A DNA stretch of 64,000 bases from NCBI GenBank assembly GCA_905181835.1, contig CAJIZF010000001.1, positions 434,001 to 498,000 on the forward strand, in the 5' to 3' direction. The notes beneath the pieces were generated by a model that saw only the letters and a list, made by a program, of their open reading frames with translations, was not told the DNA's origin and made no database searches. Source of the DNA: an uncultured Flavobacteriaceae bacterium. Lineage in GTDB: Bacteria > Bacteroidota > Bacteroidia > Flavobacteriales > Flavobacteriaceae. This document shows, piece after piece, positions 34,153-44,667 of this stretch (the first letter of the stretch is position 1; every line of letters begins with the position of its first letter). Made by a program: the position numbers and the translations under genes.

Positions 34153-37100
34153 ATGACTAAAAGATTGTATATCGTAATTTTTGTGATGATAACTGGCTTG
34201 CTTTCAGCACAAAATTCTCTGATTCGTATGCCTAGAATTAGTCCAAATGCCCAAGAAATGGCTTTTTCTTATCAAGGAGATATTTGGATTTACAACTTCA
34301 ACACTCAACAAACAAAACGAATAACCATCCACGAGGGGTATGAGAGTAACCCTGTTTGGAATACTTCCGGAGATCAACTCGCCTTTTCTTCAAACAGAAA
34401 AGGAAACAATAATATTTTTACGATTAAAAAAAATGGTGGAATACCTAAACAATTAACCTATTATCCAACAGGAGATACTCCCTACGATTGGACATCTTCA
34501 AACCATATTGTATTTTCAACAACTCGAGTTTTAAAAGGTCCTGAATGGGATGGCCAAATTTATCAAGTCAATGCCAATGGTGGTACTCCGCAAAGATTTT
34601 TAACAGCTTTAGGTAGTATGGCAACTGTTTCTCCTGACGGAAATTTGGTGGCCTTTGTAAAAGGAGCATGTAGAATTTCTAGAGAAGATTATTCAGGTTC
34701 AGCCCAACGAGATGTGTGGGTTTATAATATTAAAACAGGAGCTTATTTTCAAGTAACTTCCTCAGAAAAAAACGATCATTCACCTTTATGGGATGCAGCG
34801 GGTAATTTATATTATATAGGAGCTAAAAGTGGTCGTTATAATATTTATCAGCAATCTATAAATACAGATGGTTCCGTAAAGGGGGCTTCCAAAAAAATGA
34901 CGAACCAAAATAAAAATGGTGTTGTTTCTTTTTCTGTAAGTAATCAAGGAATTATTGTCTACTCAACGCTTTTTGACTTGTATCAAATAACTAATGGACA
35001 AGCTAAGAAGATTAACTTAAAAATAGCATCAGATTACAAATTTGAAACTGAAAAAGAAGTTTCTACCACTTCAGATATCTCAGATTTTGATGTTTCACCT
35101 AACGGAAAATTAATGGCTCTTGAAATTAATGGAGAAATTTTTGTCAAGCAAAATAATAAGGATAGAAAAAACTCCAATAATGTAAGTAACCATGCATATA
35201 GAGATAGGAATCCACAGTGGATTAGTGATACAGAGTTGTTATTTGTCTCCGATAGAGACGGACATAATGAAATATACAAAGCTGTTTCTAAAGATACCCT
35301 GGTTGGATTGGATAGGAGTTTAAAAATTTCAATCTCAAAACTCACCAAGAGTAGTGAAGATGTTTACAATGTTTTAGTCTCGCCAGACCACAAAAAACTG
35401 GTTTATAGAGTCGGTAGAGGAAACTTAATGTTAGCCGATATAGAGGATGCAGCGCTATCCAATAGCAAAGCTTATTCATCAGGCTGGGCAGAAGCAGAAG
35501 ATGTAAGTTGGAGTCCAGACAGCAAGTATATTGCTTATTCTCAGGAAGACTTGGACTTTGATAGTGAAATTTTTATTCAATCCTGTAGTTAATCCAAACG
35601 ATAAATTTAACGTATCGATGCATCCTAGAAGTGACAGATCTCCCGTTTGGAGTCCAGATGGTAAAAAATTAGCATTTTCTTCTAATAGGAGTGGAAACAG
35701 AGGTGGAATAGATTATGATGTTTGGATGGTATGGCTAAAAAAAGAGGATTGGGAGCGATCGAAAACAGATAGAGAAAATGGAGATTATTATGCAGAAATA
35801 GAAGCTGACAAGGGGAAGGATAAGGATAAGAAAGAGAAGGAAATCAAGGTTATGATCAATAAAGAACGAATTTTTGATAGACTTACTAGAATTACCAGAT
35901 TACCAGACGATGAGTATGGAGGTATGTTTGGTCCCGACAGCAACTATGTGTATTATTCTGCAACAGATCCATCCACAAATAACCGAAGTTTTTTTAAAGT
36001 TAAATTAGACGGTACTAGTCCCAAAGCCATAAAAGGAACTTCAAAAGTAGGAAGAGTTGCAGCTATTGATGGCAAATTTTATTTTACTTCAGGCGGTAAA
36101 TTAAAAGAATTGAACCCGGAGGGTGATAAAATTACCTCTTTGGCTCATGTAGCAAAATATAAAGAAGATTTTACTGCCATAAACCAACAAATTTACCAAG
36201 AAGGTACTCGTGTACTAACCATGGGGTTCTATGACCCTAATTTTCATGGCTACAATTGGGAATCTTTGATAAAAAAATACCAACCATTAGTATTAAAAGC
36301 GAGTACAGAACAAGATTATAGTTTTATATATAATTTGTTATTAGGTCAATTAAATGCGAGTCATATGGGGTATAGAGCAGAAACTTCTGAACGTAAAAAC
36401 AGTGATAATATTGGTTTGTTAGGAGTTGAGGTGAAGAATATTTCAAAAGGAGTTCAAGTGGAGTATGTACTTAAAAATTCAGTAGCAAATACATCAAAAG
36501 TAAATTTAAAAGTTGGCGATATTATCACTGCGGTTAATAATAAACCGATAGGTAAAAACACTAATTTTTATAGTTTGTTAAAAAATTCTAAGGGTGAGGA
36601 GGTGTTATTAACCAAAAGTGATGGAAACGATGTTGTTGTTAGAACTTCGAGTTCCTTAAGAACTTTACAATATGAAGCATGGGTAGCATCTAGAAGCGAA
36701 TTGGTAAAAAAATATTCAAAAGGACAGCTTGGATATATTCATATAAAAGGAATGAATGCTCCAAGTTTTGAACGTTTTGAACGCGAGTTGAAAGCCAGTG
36801 GATATGGTAAAAAAGGAATTGTAATTGATGTTCGTTACAATGGTGGAGGTTGGACAACGGACCGTTTAATGGCTGTTTTGAATGTTGACCAACATGCATA
36901 TACCATCCCAAGAGGAGCTGCGAATGACTTAAAGAAAGAGCATAAAAAGTTTCAAGGGAATTACCCTTTTAACGAACGAGCAATTTTATCAGTCAATACC
37001 AAACCCACTGTGGCTTTGTGTAACGAGAATAGTTACTCCAATGCAGAAATATTTTCACATGCCTATAAAAATTTAGGATTAGGTAAATTAGTAGGTCAGC

Positions 37101-37324
37101 CTACTTTTGGTGCAGTTATCTCTACAGGAGGTTATCGATTATTAAAGGGCTATGTCCGCATGCCATTTCGTGCTTGGTATGTCAAAAAATCTGGCTTGAA
37201 TATGGAAAACGATGCGCCCGCAGTACCTGACTATTTGGTGAAGAATACACCAGGTTGGGTAGCAAGAGGTGAAGACGCTCAATTACAAAAAGCAGTGGAT
37301 GTATTACTAGAACAAATTCAATAA
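34153..37324 (+). pseudogene. Tricorn-like S41 peptidase, split by one frameshift
   Basis: Signal peptide (LYIVIFVMITGLLSAQ), WD/PD40-type beta-propeller repeats (SPNAQEMAFSYQGDIWIYNF, SPDSKYIAYSQEDLDFDSEI), and then a C-terminal half with a PDZ region (GLLGVEVKN, LKVGDIITAVNNKPI) and the S41 catalytic block (NENSYSNAEIFSHAY). This is the layout of tricorn-type proteases. The frame breaks at about 35570-35580: dropping one base joins FIQ to PVVNPNDKF, restoring one protein of about 1,055 residues. Both halves are intact and conserved-looking, so a sequencing error or a very recent mutation is as likely as true decay. Confidence 0.8.
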
Positions 37325-37347
37325 TAAAATTTTAAAAAAACGCAATC

Positions 37348-39006
37348 GTGATGAACTTAAACCATAAAATAGGTCTTATTTTAAACGATGACACTCCAGA
37401 AACTCCTTTAAAAAAGAGAATTAATTTTTTTATTCTCTTTCTAATTCTGGTTTCTTCTTTTGAAATCATATTGGAATCTGTAGTTTCATTTAACCTTAAA
37501 TATTACCATCATTTTTTTATTATTGACACTGCGGTAAGTATTCTTTTTAGTATTGAATATATCCTAAGATTGTGGACCTATAGAATTGCTGGAGAAAAAC
37601 CTACATTAAAACAAAGAATATCTAATATCACCTCTTTTTACATGGTAATCGACCTTGTAAGTATTATTCCTTTTTACTTATCGCTATTTATTCCTACAGG
37701 TTATAGTTTTATAAGAATCGTAAGAATTCTTCGCCTTTTTAGGCTAATGAAATTTGGAAGATATATGAAATCCCAAAACTTAGTAGTTAATGCTATTAAA
37801 AATAAAGGAAAAGAGCTAATTCTTTCAATGCAGATAGTCGTTTTTTTAACCGTTATCCTTTCAGCTATTTTATATCATATTGAAAATAGTGTACAACCCG
37901 ATAATTTTGGCGACATTATAGATGCATTTGTATGGTCGCTTTCTAAATTTATTGGCGGTATAGGGGGTTATGGCGATTTTGAACCCATCACTTTTTGGGG
38001 ACAAGCAATGGCAACAATTGTTGGGCTACTTGGTATTGCGCTGTTTGCAGTTCCAGCCGGTATTATCGGGGCTGGTTTTGTGGAAGAAATCGAGTCTATA
38101 AAGACATTTGAAGCGAATACTGAAATAAATAATAAATTACTAGATATTTTTCAATTTGACCATTTGTATTCTTGGACTAATGGTAAAAAAGAAATAGGGT
38201 TGGAACATATTAGACGAAAAGTTTTGAAATTAACAGATGCTAAAATGAGACTGCTTTTAACAGAAGATGAACTCATAAATATTGCCAGGCAAGGAAAAGG
38301 AATTCGCCTTAAAAACTTCGTTAGTGGTGGATTAGAAAAATTAGTTATAGAATCATTTCTTGAGAATACAAGTTACGGTACACTTACCAATAAAAACTCA
38401 ACTATATCCATAGTCTCCACAGCTTCAGGGGGGCAGCCATTTATGGGACATTTTACCTATACAATTTCGGAATATTTAAAGGCCAACTACATTAGTGCAG
38501 AAAAATGTAGTACTGGTAGTTTTATTCCAAAATATAAAATAGACCTCTCAAAGCAAGAGTCGTATTTAAATAATACTGAATCTGAAAATGAATTGGTCAA
38601 TGATTTTAAAAATGACTTACTTTCAACGGTAAAAGAAAAAAGTATTGTTATTTACTTTAGAGCAGGAGTAACGGTGAAGGGCGATTTTCATTTATTAAAT
38701 GGCGGTAAAAGTGAAACTGATGATTTTATTTCAGAGAATAGTTTGTTTGGACCCATAGAAAAGCTTGAGAGATTTAAAAAAGAACTCGAAAAAACACATC
38801 TAGAAATTAAACCTGAAAGTGTTATTAACACTCACCAGCATTATGGGAATGATGATAAAGAAGAATTTCAATGGATGCTAAAGAGGAAAAAAAATGCTAA
38901 TATATTGTGCATATACGTAACGGCTAAATTGCTAAATTCAGAAGCTAATGTCTACCTTCCTACAATAAAATGTATCGGAGATGCAATAAAAAAAGAATTA
39001 ATTTAA
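37348..39006 (+). CDS. Voltage-gated ion channel with variant filter and a long unknown C-terminal domain
   Basis: 552 residues. Spans S1-S6 occupy about residues 26-240, including an S4 with regularly spaced arginines (IRIVRILRLFRLMKFGRY). The pore loop is FIGGIGGYGDFEP (about 201-213), so the usual TVGYGD becomes IGGYGD, with Gly for Val and Ile for Thr at the inner filter. Potassium conduction is still likely. After S6 comes a charged linker, then about 250 residues that I cannot assign to a known domain (FVSGGLEKLVIESFLENTSY and on). The tail is probably a cytosolic regulatory domain. It follows the tricorn-like gene by 23 bases but may have its own promoter. Confidence 0.75.
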   Translation: MMNLNHKIGLILNDDTPETPLKKRINFFILFLILVSSFEIILESVVSFNLKYYHHFFIIDTAVSILFSIEYILRLWTYRIAGEKPTLKQRISNITSFYMVIDLVSIIPFYLSLFIPTGYSFIRIVRILRLFRLMKFGRYMKSQNLVVNAIKNKGKELILSMQIVVFLTVILSAILYHIENSVQPDNFGDIIDAFVWSLSKFIGGIGGYGDFEPITFWGQAMATIVGLLGIALFAVPAGIIGAGFVEEIESIKTFEANTEINNKLLDIFQFDHLYSWTNGKKEIGLEHIRRKVLKLTDAKMRLLLTEDELINIARQGKGIRLKNFVSGGLEKLVIESFLENTSYGTLTNKNSTISIVSTASGGQPFMGHFTYTISEYLKANYISAEKCSTGSFIPKYKIDLSKQESYLNNTESENELVNDFKNDLLSTVKEKSIVIYFRAGVTVKGDFHLLNGGKSETDDFISENSLFGPIEKLERFKKELEKTHLEIKPESVINTHQHYGNDDKEEFQWMLKRKKNANILCIYVTAKLLNSEANVYLPTIKCIGDAIKKELI

Positions 39007-39017
39007 AAAAATAAGTA

Positions 39018-39041
39018 AGGGGAGTGAAGTCGAACTATTTT
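39018..39041 (+). repeat. 24-bp repeat copy, downstream of the channel gene
   Basis: Identical to 24955-24978; see that entry. It begins 12 bases after the channel stop codon. Confidence 0.75.
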
Positions 39042-39060
39042 GGGGAAAATTTGGATATTA

Positions 39061-39282
39061 TTAAAATAAAATATCGTTTAAATAACTCCACATTTCGTTA
39101 TGGAAATTAATAGGTACTAAATCATCACCATTAGGAGCTTCACCCATGCGAATGATTACTAGATTTTGACTTGGGATAACATCAAGATATTGACCATTTG
39201 TACCCATCCCTGCAATTAAATCTTCTGGGGCGTTGGAGGCCTTTGGACTCAATACTTGTTTTAATGGTTTTAAAGATGCCAT
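39061..39282 (-). pseudogene. C-terminal fragment of a serine beta-lactamase-like hydrolase
   Basis: 73 codons containing GTNGQYLDVIPSQNLVIIRM, the C-terminal strands typical of class C beta-lactamase/penicillin-binding hydrolases, followed by a short helix. The catalytic Ser-x-x-Lys and Tyr motifs, which lie far upstream in the family, are missing and do not appear on the minus strand beyond 39282. It is a leftover piece. Nothing else is supported in the 180 bases before the MoxR gene except a degenerate copy of the 24-bp repeat near 39420. Confidence 0.7.
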
Positions 39283-39464
39283 TGTAACAAAAAGAGTTTT
39301 GGTCGGGATGCCCTATAATTATTAAATTATTCATATTTTAATTATATATAAAAATACTATTTTAATCCAACAAATATTCCCAAAAACAAAAATATATTCT
39401 TGCGAGTAAAAAGTATAGAAGAGAAGAATAAATTCGAACTATTTAGAGAAGATTTAACTGGTGT

Positions 39465-40922
39465 TTAAATTCCTGCTAATAAATTTCCAAGGCCGTCTTT
39501 AAACTGAAAGCCTTCCATAGTTCTATATTTATTCAGTTTTTTGTTTGCCTCTAGTCCCCATAATAAAAATTCCATCATAAAAAATAGATCTTCACTGAGA
39601 CAATCTGCTTGATGAGTTGCTATTAGTATTTTCAAGTTAGGAACATTCATTAAGGTGTCATGATATACATTGTCAGGCAGGTTGTCTTCCAAAAACAATT
39701 CGTTATCGCCGTAAAACCATTCCAATAACTGGTCATAAGGACCTTGTTCATCTTGCTTTTCAAGTTTTTTTATTTCTGGAAAATAAGCTGGAAACAAGGT
39801 TTTTACAGCTTGATTGATTAAGTAAAAAGAAACCTGTTCTGCCCCTTCTTGTTCGCCTTCATAGACCAATTCTACTTTTCCATTGATGGCAGGGATAGTC
39901 CCCAGAAAGTCAGACATTCTAATGCAAGTATTTTTCTCTCCAGACATTAGCATCCGGCGTTCAGCAGCACTCATAAGGTTTTCAAAAGCAGTAATGCTCA
40001 TCCGTGCACTCACGCCACTTTTGGAATCAACGTATTCACTTTTTCTAGCTTCAAAACCTATCTGTTCCAAAATATCACGTGCCAATTCAGGAACGTGAAT
40101 GGCCTGCTGTACTGCCTCGTCGGTATGAGTCTCTTGACGAGTTATGGCCTTAGCCGTTTCCAAGTTGTGTGGATAGTGGGTCAAAATTTGAGAACCAATA
40201 CGGTCCTTTAGTGGGGTCACAATGCTTCCACGGTTGGTATAATCTTCAGGGTTGGCTGTAAAGACAAACTGGGTTTCAATGGGTAATCGGAGTTTGAATC
40301 CACGGATTTGAATTTCCTTTTCTTGTAAAATGGAAAAAAGCGCTACCTGTATTCGTGCTTGTAAATCAGGCAATTCATTTAAGACAAATATACACCTGTG
40401 TGCTCTTGGAATCATACCAAAATGAATCACCTTCTCATTGGCATAGGACAACTTAAGGTTAGCTGCTTTAATGGGATCAACGTCGCCAATCAAGTCGGCT
40501 ACACTAACATCTGGTGTAGCTAATTTTTCAAAGAAGCGATCGTTTCGATGCAGCCAAGTGATGGGGGTATCCTCTCCTTTTTCTGCAATTAGTGCCTTGG
40601 CAAAATTGCTAATGGGAGCTAGGGGGTCATCGTTTATTTCAGAGCCTTCGACCACAGGTACCCACTCGTCTAATAATTGCGTAAGTTGTCGTGCCAGTCT
40701 TGTTTTGGCCTGACCTCTCAAACCGAGTAAGTTGATGCTGTGCCCCGAGAGTAATGCTCGTTCTACATCTGGAATAACCGTATTTTCATAGCCCAAAAGA
40801 CCTTCAAATGTTGGCTGGCCTTTTTGCATACGAGCTCTAAGGTTTTGTGCCAGTTCTTGTTGAATAGAAAGGGGTTTGTAATCTGTTTTTTTTAGTGCGC
40901 CTAGTGTGGTACTTTTTTTCAT
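39465..40922 (-). CDS. MoxR/magnesium chelatase-like AAA+ ATPase
   Basis: 485 residues. The Walker A sequence is LLGLRGQAKTRLAR, the sensor and Walker B region reads RCIFVLNELPDLQARIQVAL, and FTANPEDYTNRG follows. This resembles ChlI/BchI- and MoxR-type ATPases. No cobalt or chlorophyll pathway lies nearby. The partner gene 40923-42047 encodes a VWA protein directly upstream, and the two are joined as TAA-ATG. MoxR/VWA pairs act as chaperones that insert cofactors or mature protein complexes; the client here is unknown. Confidence 0.85.
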   Translation of the reverse strand: MKKSTTLGALKKTDYKPLSIQQELAQNLRARMQKGQPTFEGLLGYENTVIPDVERALLSGHSINLLGLRGQAKTRLARQLTQLLDEWVPVVEGSEINDDPLAPISNFAKALIAEKGEDTPITWLHRNDRFFEKLATPDVSVADLIGDVDPIKAANLKLSYANEKVIHFGMIPRAHRCIFVLNELPDLQARIQVALFSILQEKEIQIRGFKLRLPIETQFVFTANPEDYTNRGSIVTPLKDRIGSQILTHYPHNLETAKAITRQETHTDEAVQQAIHVPELARDILEQIGFEARKSEYVDSKSGVSARMSITAFENLMSAAERRMLMSGEKNTCIRMSDFLGTIPAINGKVELVYEGEQEGAEQVSFYLINQAVKTLFPAYFPEIKKLEKQDEQGPYDQLLEWFYGDNELFLEDNLPDNVYHDTLMNVPNLKILIATHQADCLSEDLFFMMEFLLWGLEANKKLNKYRTMEGFQFKDGLGNLLAGI

Positions 40923-42047
40923 TTATTTCAATCGTTTTTTTCTGTTCTGTTCATAGTCTTCAAAAATCATTTCGCCTAAGCCTTTTAATCCTGTAAAGAA
41001 TGCCTTTCCTTTATTAGCTTCCGTAAAATTCCGAATAAACTCTTTTAAATAGGGATCCTGTGCAATCATAAATGTGGTGATGGGGATATGAAGTTTTCTT
41101 GCCTGTCGTGCCATATTATAACACTTATCTACAATATGATCGTCCAGTCCATTGCTATTTTTGTAATAGGTGCCATCGGAGTTTTTTAAACAACTTGGCT
41201 TCCCATCCGTAATCATAAATATTTGTTTGTTACTGTTTTTTCTTCGTCGTAACAAATCCATTGCCAAGGTAAGTCCCGCAACAGTATTGGTATGATAAGG
41301 CCCTACTTGTAAGTATGGAATATCTTTAAGTGCAATTGGCCAGGCATCGTTTCCAAACACCAAAATGTCGAGGGTGTCTTTTGGGTACCGCGTAGTGATA
41401 AATTCTGCTAGTGCCATAGCTACTTTTTTAGCCGGGGTAATGCGATCTTCGCCATACAAAATCATACTATGGCTGATGTCAATCATCAAAACCGTACTCA
41501 TTTGCGTATGGTAATAACTGTCCTCCACTACGAGGTCGTCCTGATGCAATGTAAAATCATCTCCTGCAGAGCGTATTTGTGCATTGCGCAGGCTTTCGGT
41601 CATGGATATTTTCTCAAGTGGATCGCCAAATTGATAGGCTTTAAATTCGCCAGTCTCGTCTGCACCTTGCCCGATACTTTTGGTTTTGTGGTTGCCGTTG
41701 CCTGCTTTTTTAAGTTTACCAAAAATTTGCTTTAGCGCGTGTTCACGCAAGAGCTTTTCTGTTTTGGCAGTGAGGGACATCCCTTTTCCATCGCCAGTAC
41801 CATCGCCTTTTGGTTGTATATAAGCTCGTTTTAACAGGTCTTCGATAAAATCATCTATCGTATATGCTGCGGTGGTTAAGCCATATTCAATATCTAATTC
41901 GCGCAACCAATCAATCGCTTCGTCAAAATCGCCAGACGTGTGGGTAATCAACTCTTTAAACACCTCAAAGAGACGTTCAAACGGTGTTTGATGCTTGGGT
42001 ACGTATTGTTTAAATGTAATCCCAACAGTGGACAGGTTTAATTTCAT
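40923..42047 (-). CDS. VWA-domain protein, partner of the MoxR-type ATPase
   Basis: 374 residues. The MIDAS motif DISHSM (D-x-S-x-S) is near residue 190, followed by TPAKKVAMALAEFI, the LDILVFGNDAWP and ITDGKPS blocks of a von Willebrand A fold. An N-terminal helical segment of about 170 residues precedes it. There is no signal peptide, so it is cytosolic, unlike BatA/B. This resembles the VWA proteins paired with MoxR ATPases. The first gene of a two-gene unit, its stop codon is directly followed by the ATPase ATG. Confidence 0.85.
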   Translation of the reverse strand: MKLNLSTVGITFKQYVPKHQTPFERLFEVFKELITHTSGDFDEAIDWLRELDIEYGLTTAAYTIDDFIEDLLKRAYIQPKGDGTGDGKGMSLTAKTEKLLREHALKQIFGKLKKAGNGNHKTKSIGQGADETGEFKAYQFGDPLEKISMTESLRNAQIRSAGDDFTLHQDDLVVEDSYYHTQMSTVLMIDISHSMILYGEDRITPAKKVAMALAEFITTRYPKDTLDILVFGNDAWPIALKDIPYLQVGPYHTNTVAGLTLAMDLLRRRKNSNKQIFMITDGKPSCLKNSDGTYYKNSNGLDDHIVDKCYNMARQARKLHIPITTFMIAQDPYLKEFIRNFTEANKGKAFFTGLKGLGEMIFEDYEQNRKKRLK

Positions 42048-42206
42048 AGCACGGTAAATTTACTAAAACCGTAGTATAATTTTCTTAAAATAATGTTTAA
42101 AAATTATTCCCTAAAATAAAATTTATTTTAAATAATAATTCTGGAGTCAAACGGACTTAAATCTAACTGTTTTTGTGAGGATTTGAAATTATTTTAAATC
42201 CAAAGC

Positions 42207-42262
42207 GATAGCTAATATTCTTACTAAATTTTTCATACTGATGATCTTTTTTTTAAATTAGC
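42207..42262 (+). repeat. Dispersed non-coding repeat, copy 2
   Basis: Matches 34064-34121 over 36 identical bases plus a similar tail; lies 36 bases before the Crp-family gene in the spacer that divides it from the MoxR/VWA pair. Confidence 0.7.
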
Positions 42263-42297
42263 AATAAAAATAAATAATACTTATTTGATATAATTCG

Positions 42298-42870
42298 ATG
42301 GAGTTTATAAGAAAACATATTGAGGAAATCTCTCTGATTTCAGACTCCGATTGGAAGTACTTTTCTTCTAAACTTGTACTAAGAGTTTTTAAAAAACGCA
42401 CTATTTTTTTAAAATACGGGGAGGTAGAAAACCATATCTCTTTTATCGATAAGGGAGTTGTTAGACTTTATATACCTAAAGAGCTTAAAGAAAAAGAAGT
42501 GACTTTTGGTTTTAGTTTTAAAAATCAATTTATAAGTGCCTATGATTCTTTTTTAACGAGAAGGGCATCATTATATGAACTAGAAACACTCTCTGAAACA
42601 CACATGTATAGTATTTCATACGCAGATTTACAGAAAGTATACAAACATACACAGTTTGGAAATTTAATAGGGAGGCTAACTGCAGAGCGCTTATTTTTAA
42701 TAAAATCTAAAAGAGAACAATCTTTATTAAATTTAACGGCGCAACAGCACTATGTTTCTTTATTTAAAGAGCGCCCAAAACTTCTAAGCGTAGTACCACT
42801 AAAGTATATAAGTTCTTATATTGGTGTTACACCTCAAGCCTTAAGCCGCATAAGAAAGCGTATTTATTGA
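42298..42870 (+). CDS. Crp/Fnr-family transcriptional regulator
   Basis: 190 residues: an N-terminal cyclic-nucleotide-binding-like beta barrel (FLKYGEVENHISFIDKGVVR) and a C-terminal helix-turn-helix (VVPLKYISSYIGVTPQALSR) fitted for DNA binding. The phosphate-binding cassette of true Crp (GE...ARSA) is not present, and no Fe-S cysteines typical of Fnr are visible, so the signal is unknown. It is followed by the desaturase and the deacetylase-like gene on the same strand and may control them. Confidence 0.85.
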   Translation: MEFIRKHIEEISLISDSDWKYFSSKLVLRVFKKRTIFLKYGEVENHISFIDKGVVRLYIPKELKEKEVTFGFSFKNQFISAYDSFLTRRASLYELETLSETHMYSISYADLQKVYKHTQFGNLIGRLTAERLFLIKSKREQSLLNLTAQQHYVSLFKERPKLLSVVPLKYISSYIGVTPQALSRIRKRIY

Positions 42871-42927
42871 TTTAGGTTCATTGTTTGATACTAGTAATAG
42901 TTATAATTTTACATAATAATTTGACTT

Positions 42928-43629
42928 ATGACTATTATACTATTTATTATCTTGCTTTGGTACGGTGGGCTTTTTTTTCAAACTTTTTTTCTTCACCGGT
43001 ATGCCGCTCATCAAACTTATACCATGTCTAAAACTGCAGAGCGTATTACTTTTATTTTAACTTGGATTTTTCAAGGATCTAATTACTTGAGCGCATATGG
43101 TTATGGTGTGATGCACAGAATGCATCATGCATATGCAGACACAGAAAAGGATCCACACTCACCAAAATATGATTTAAATATATTTTCTATGATGTGGAGA
43201 ACAAAAAATATATATTACCAAATTAATAAACAACAAATAGAAGTTGCTGCTAAGTTTACCAAAAATGTTCCGCAGTGGAAGCGTTTTGACGCCTTTGCAA
43301 GTTCATGGTTTTCAAGATTAGTTTGGAGTATTGCTTATTTTTCATTCTTTTTTGTGTACACCACTTCACCATGGCAATGGTTATTATTACCTATCGCTTT
43401 GTTAATGGCTCCAATACATGGTGTGTGTCTCAACTGGTATGGTCATATTTTTGGATATGTAAATTTTAAATCTAAGGATACCTCAAAAAACCTATTCAAA
43501 TTTGATTTTTTAATGATGGGCGAGGGGTACCACAACAATCATCACAAACACAGTAGTAATCCAAACTTTGGAGGGGTACGCTGGCATGAAATTGATATTA
43601 CCTATAAAATTATGCAATTTTTAGACTAG
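42928..43629 (+). CDS. Membrane fatty-acid desaturase
   Basis: 233 residues with three histidine clusters of the acyl-CoA desaturase type (HRYAAHQ, HRMHHAYAD, GYHNNHHKH), which hold a di-iron site, and at least four membrane spans. It introduces double bonds into fatty acyl chains. Desaturases of this type are usually induced in the cold. The size is somewhat below the family average, but all three clusters are present. It lies 57 bases downstream of the Crp-family regulator. Confidence 0.88.
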   Translation: MTIILFIILLWYGGLFFQTFFLHRYAAHQTYTMSKTAERITFILTWIFQGSNYLSAYGYGVMHRMHHAYADTEKDPHSPKYDLNIFSMMWRTKNIYYQINKQQIEVAAKFTKNVPQWKRFDAFASSWFSRLVWSIAYFSFFFVYTTSPWQWLLLPIALLMAPIHGVCLNWYGHIFGYVNFKSKDTSKNLFKFDFLMMGEGYHNNHHKHSSNPNFGGVRWHEIDITYKIMQFLD

Positions 43630-43717
43630 TGGAATCATAGAATTTAAACCGTATTTGAAAGTCAAAAAATAACTTTTAAATCAACTAATTTTATGACTTA
43701 ATAAAAATAAATGTTAA

Positions 43718-44620
43718 ATGTTAAAAATTGCTTTTGACCCAATTTATAAACATCAACTTAAAATTGGACATCGTTTTCCAATGGAAAAGTATGAGTTGTT
43801 ACCAGAGCATTTGTTGAGAAAAAACATTTGTAATAGCGATAATTTTTTCTCTCCATTACCCATAGAAAAACAACTACTATTATCCACACACGATGAAGGC
43901 TATTACAATAATTTGATCAATTTGTCATTGTCCAAATTAGATACAAGGCAAATCGGTTTTCCGCTTTCTGAAGCTTTGATTAAGCGGGAACATGTGATAG
44001 CTCAAGGGACTATCCAAAATACGCATTATGCACAACAACATGGTGTTTCAATGAATATAGCTGGAGGTACTCATCATGCTTTTCGAGATCGACCTGGTGC
44101 ATTTTGTATGCTTAACGACCAAGCAATAGCTTCTAATTATTTAATAGACAATAATTTAGCTAAAAGAGTTATGATTGTTGATTTAGATGTACATCAGGGA
44201 GATGGAACAGCATCCATTTTTGAACATCAAGATTCTGTTTTTACTATTTCATTTCATGGTCAAAAAAATTATCCATTTAAAAAGCAAAATAGTGATTTTG
44301 ATTTACCATTTGATGACAACACGGAGGATAGAGTTTATCTAAATGCCTTAGAAAATCACCTTCCAAGATTGGTCGATTTAGTTGAGCCAGATTTTATGTT
44401 TTATTTAGCTGGTGTTGATGTCTTAAAAACGGATAAACTTGGTCGGTTGGGATTGTCTATGGCGGGTTGTAAAGCTAGAGATCGGTTTGTTTTAAGCCTT
44501 TGTAAGGATCAAAACATTCCAGTTCAAGTAAGTATGGGAGGAGGTTATTCTGTTCACCTAAAAAATATCATTGATGCCCATTCCAATACTTTTGAATTAG
44601 CTCAAGAATTATTTTTTTAG
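43718..44620 (+). CDS. Histone deacetylase superfamily hydrolase
   Basis: 300 residues with the zinc-hydrolase core: GGTHHAFRDRPGAFCMLND (HH tandem), MIVDLDVHQGDGTASIFE (D-x-H metal site), FSISFHGQ-type strands and MFYLAGVDVL (second metal Asp). Bacterial relatives deacetylate acetylated polyamines or lysines. The starting ATG at 43718 is preceded by a weak AT-rich promoter region. It ends just before a bidirectional terminator shared with the tmRNA gene. Confidence 0.85.
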   Translation: MLKIAFDPIYKHQLKIGHRFPMEKYELLPEHLLRKNICNSDNFFSPLPIEKQLLLSTHDEGYYNNLINLSLSKLDTRQIGFPLSEALIKREHVIAQGTIQNTHYAQQHGVSMNIAGGTHHAFRDRPGAFCMLNDQAIASNYLIDNNLAKRVMIVDLDVHQGDGTASIFEHQDSVFTISFHGQKNYPFKKQNSDFDLPFDDNTEDRVYLNALENHLPRLVDLVEPDFMFYLAGVDVLKTDKLGRLGLSMAGCKARDRFVLSLCKDQNIPVQVSMGGGYSVHLKNIIDAHSNTFELAQELFF

Positions 44621-44629
44621 TATAAAATT

Positions 44630-44661
44630 ATTCCCAAAAATAAAAACTTATTTTTGGGAAT
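44630..44661. terminator. Bidirectional terminator between the deacetylase-like gene and tmRNA
   Basis: ATTCCCAAAAATAA, a four-base loop and TTATTTTTGGGAAT form a perfect 14-bp stem in the space between two convergent genes. Confidence 0.8.
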
Positions 44662-44667
44662 AAAAAG

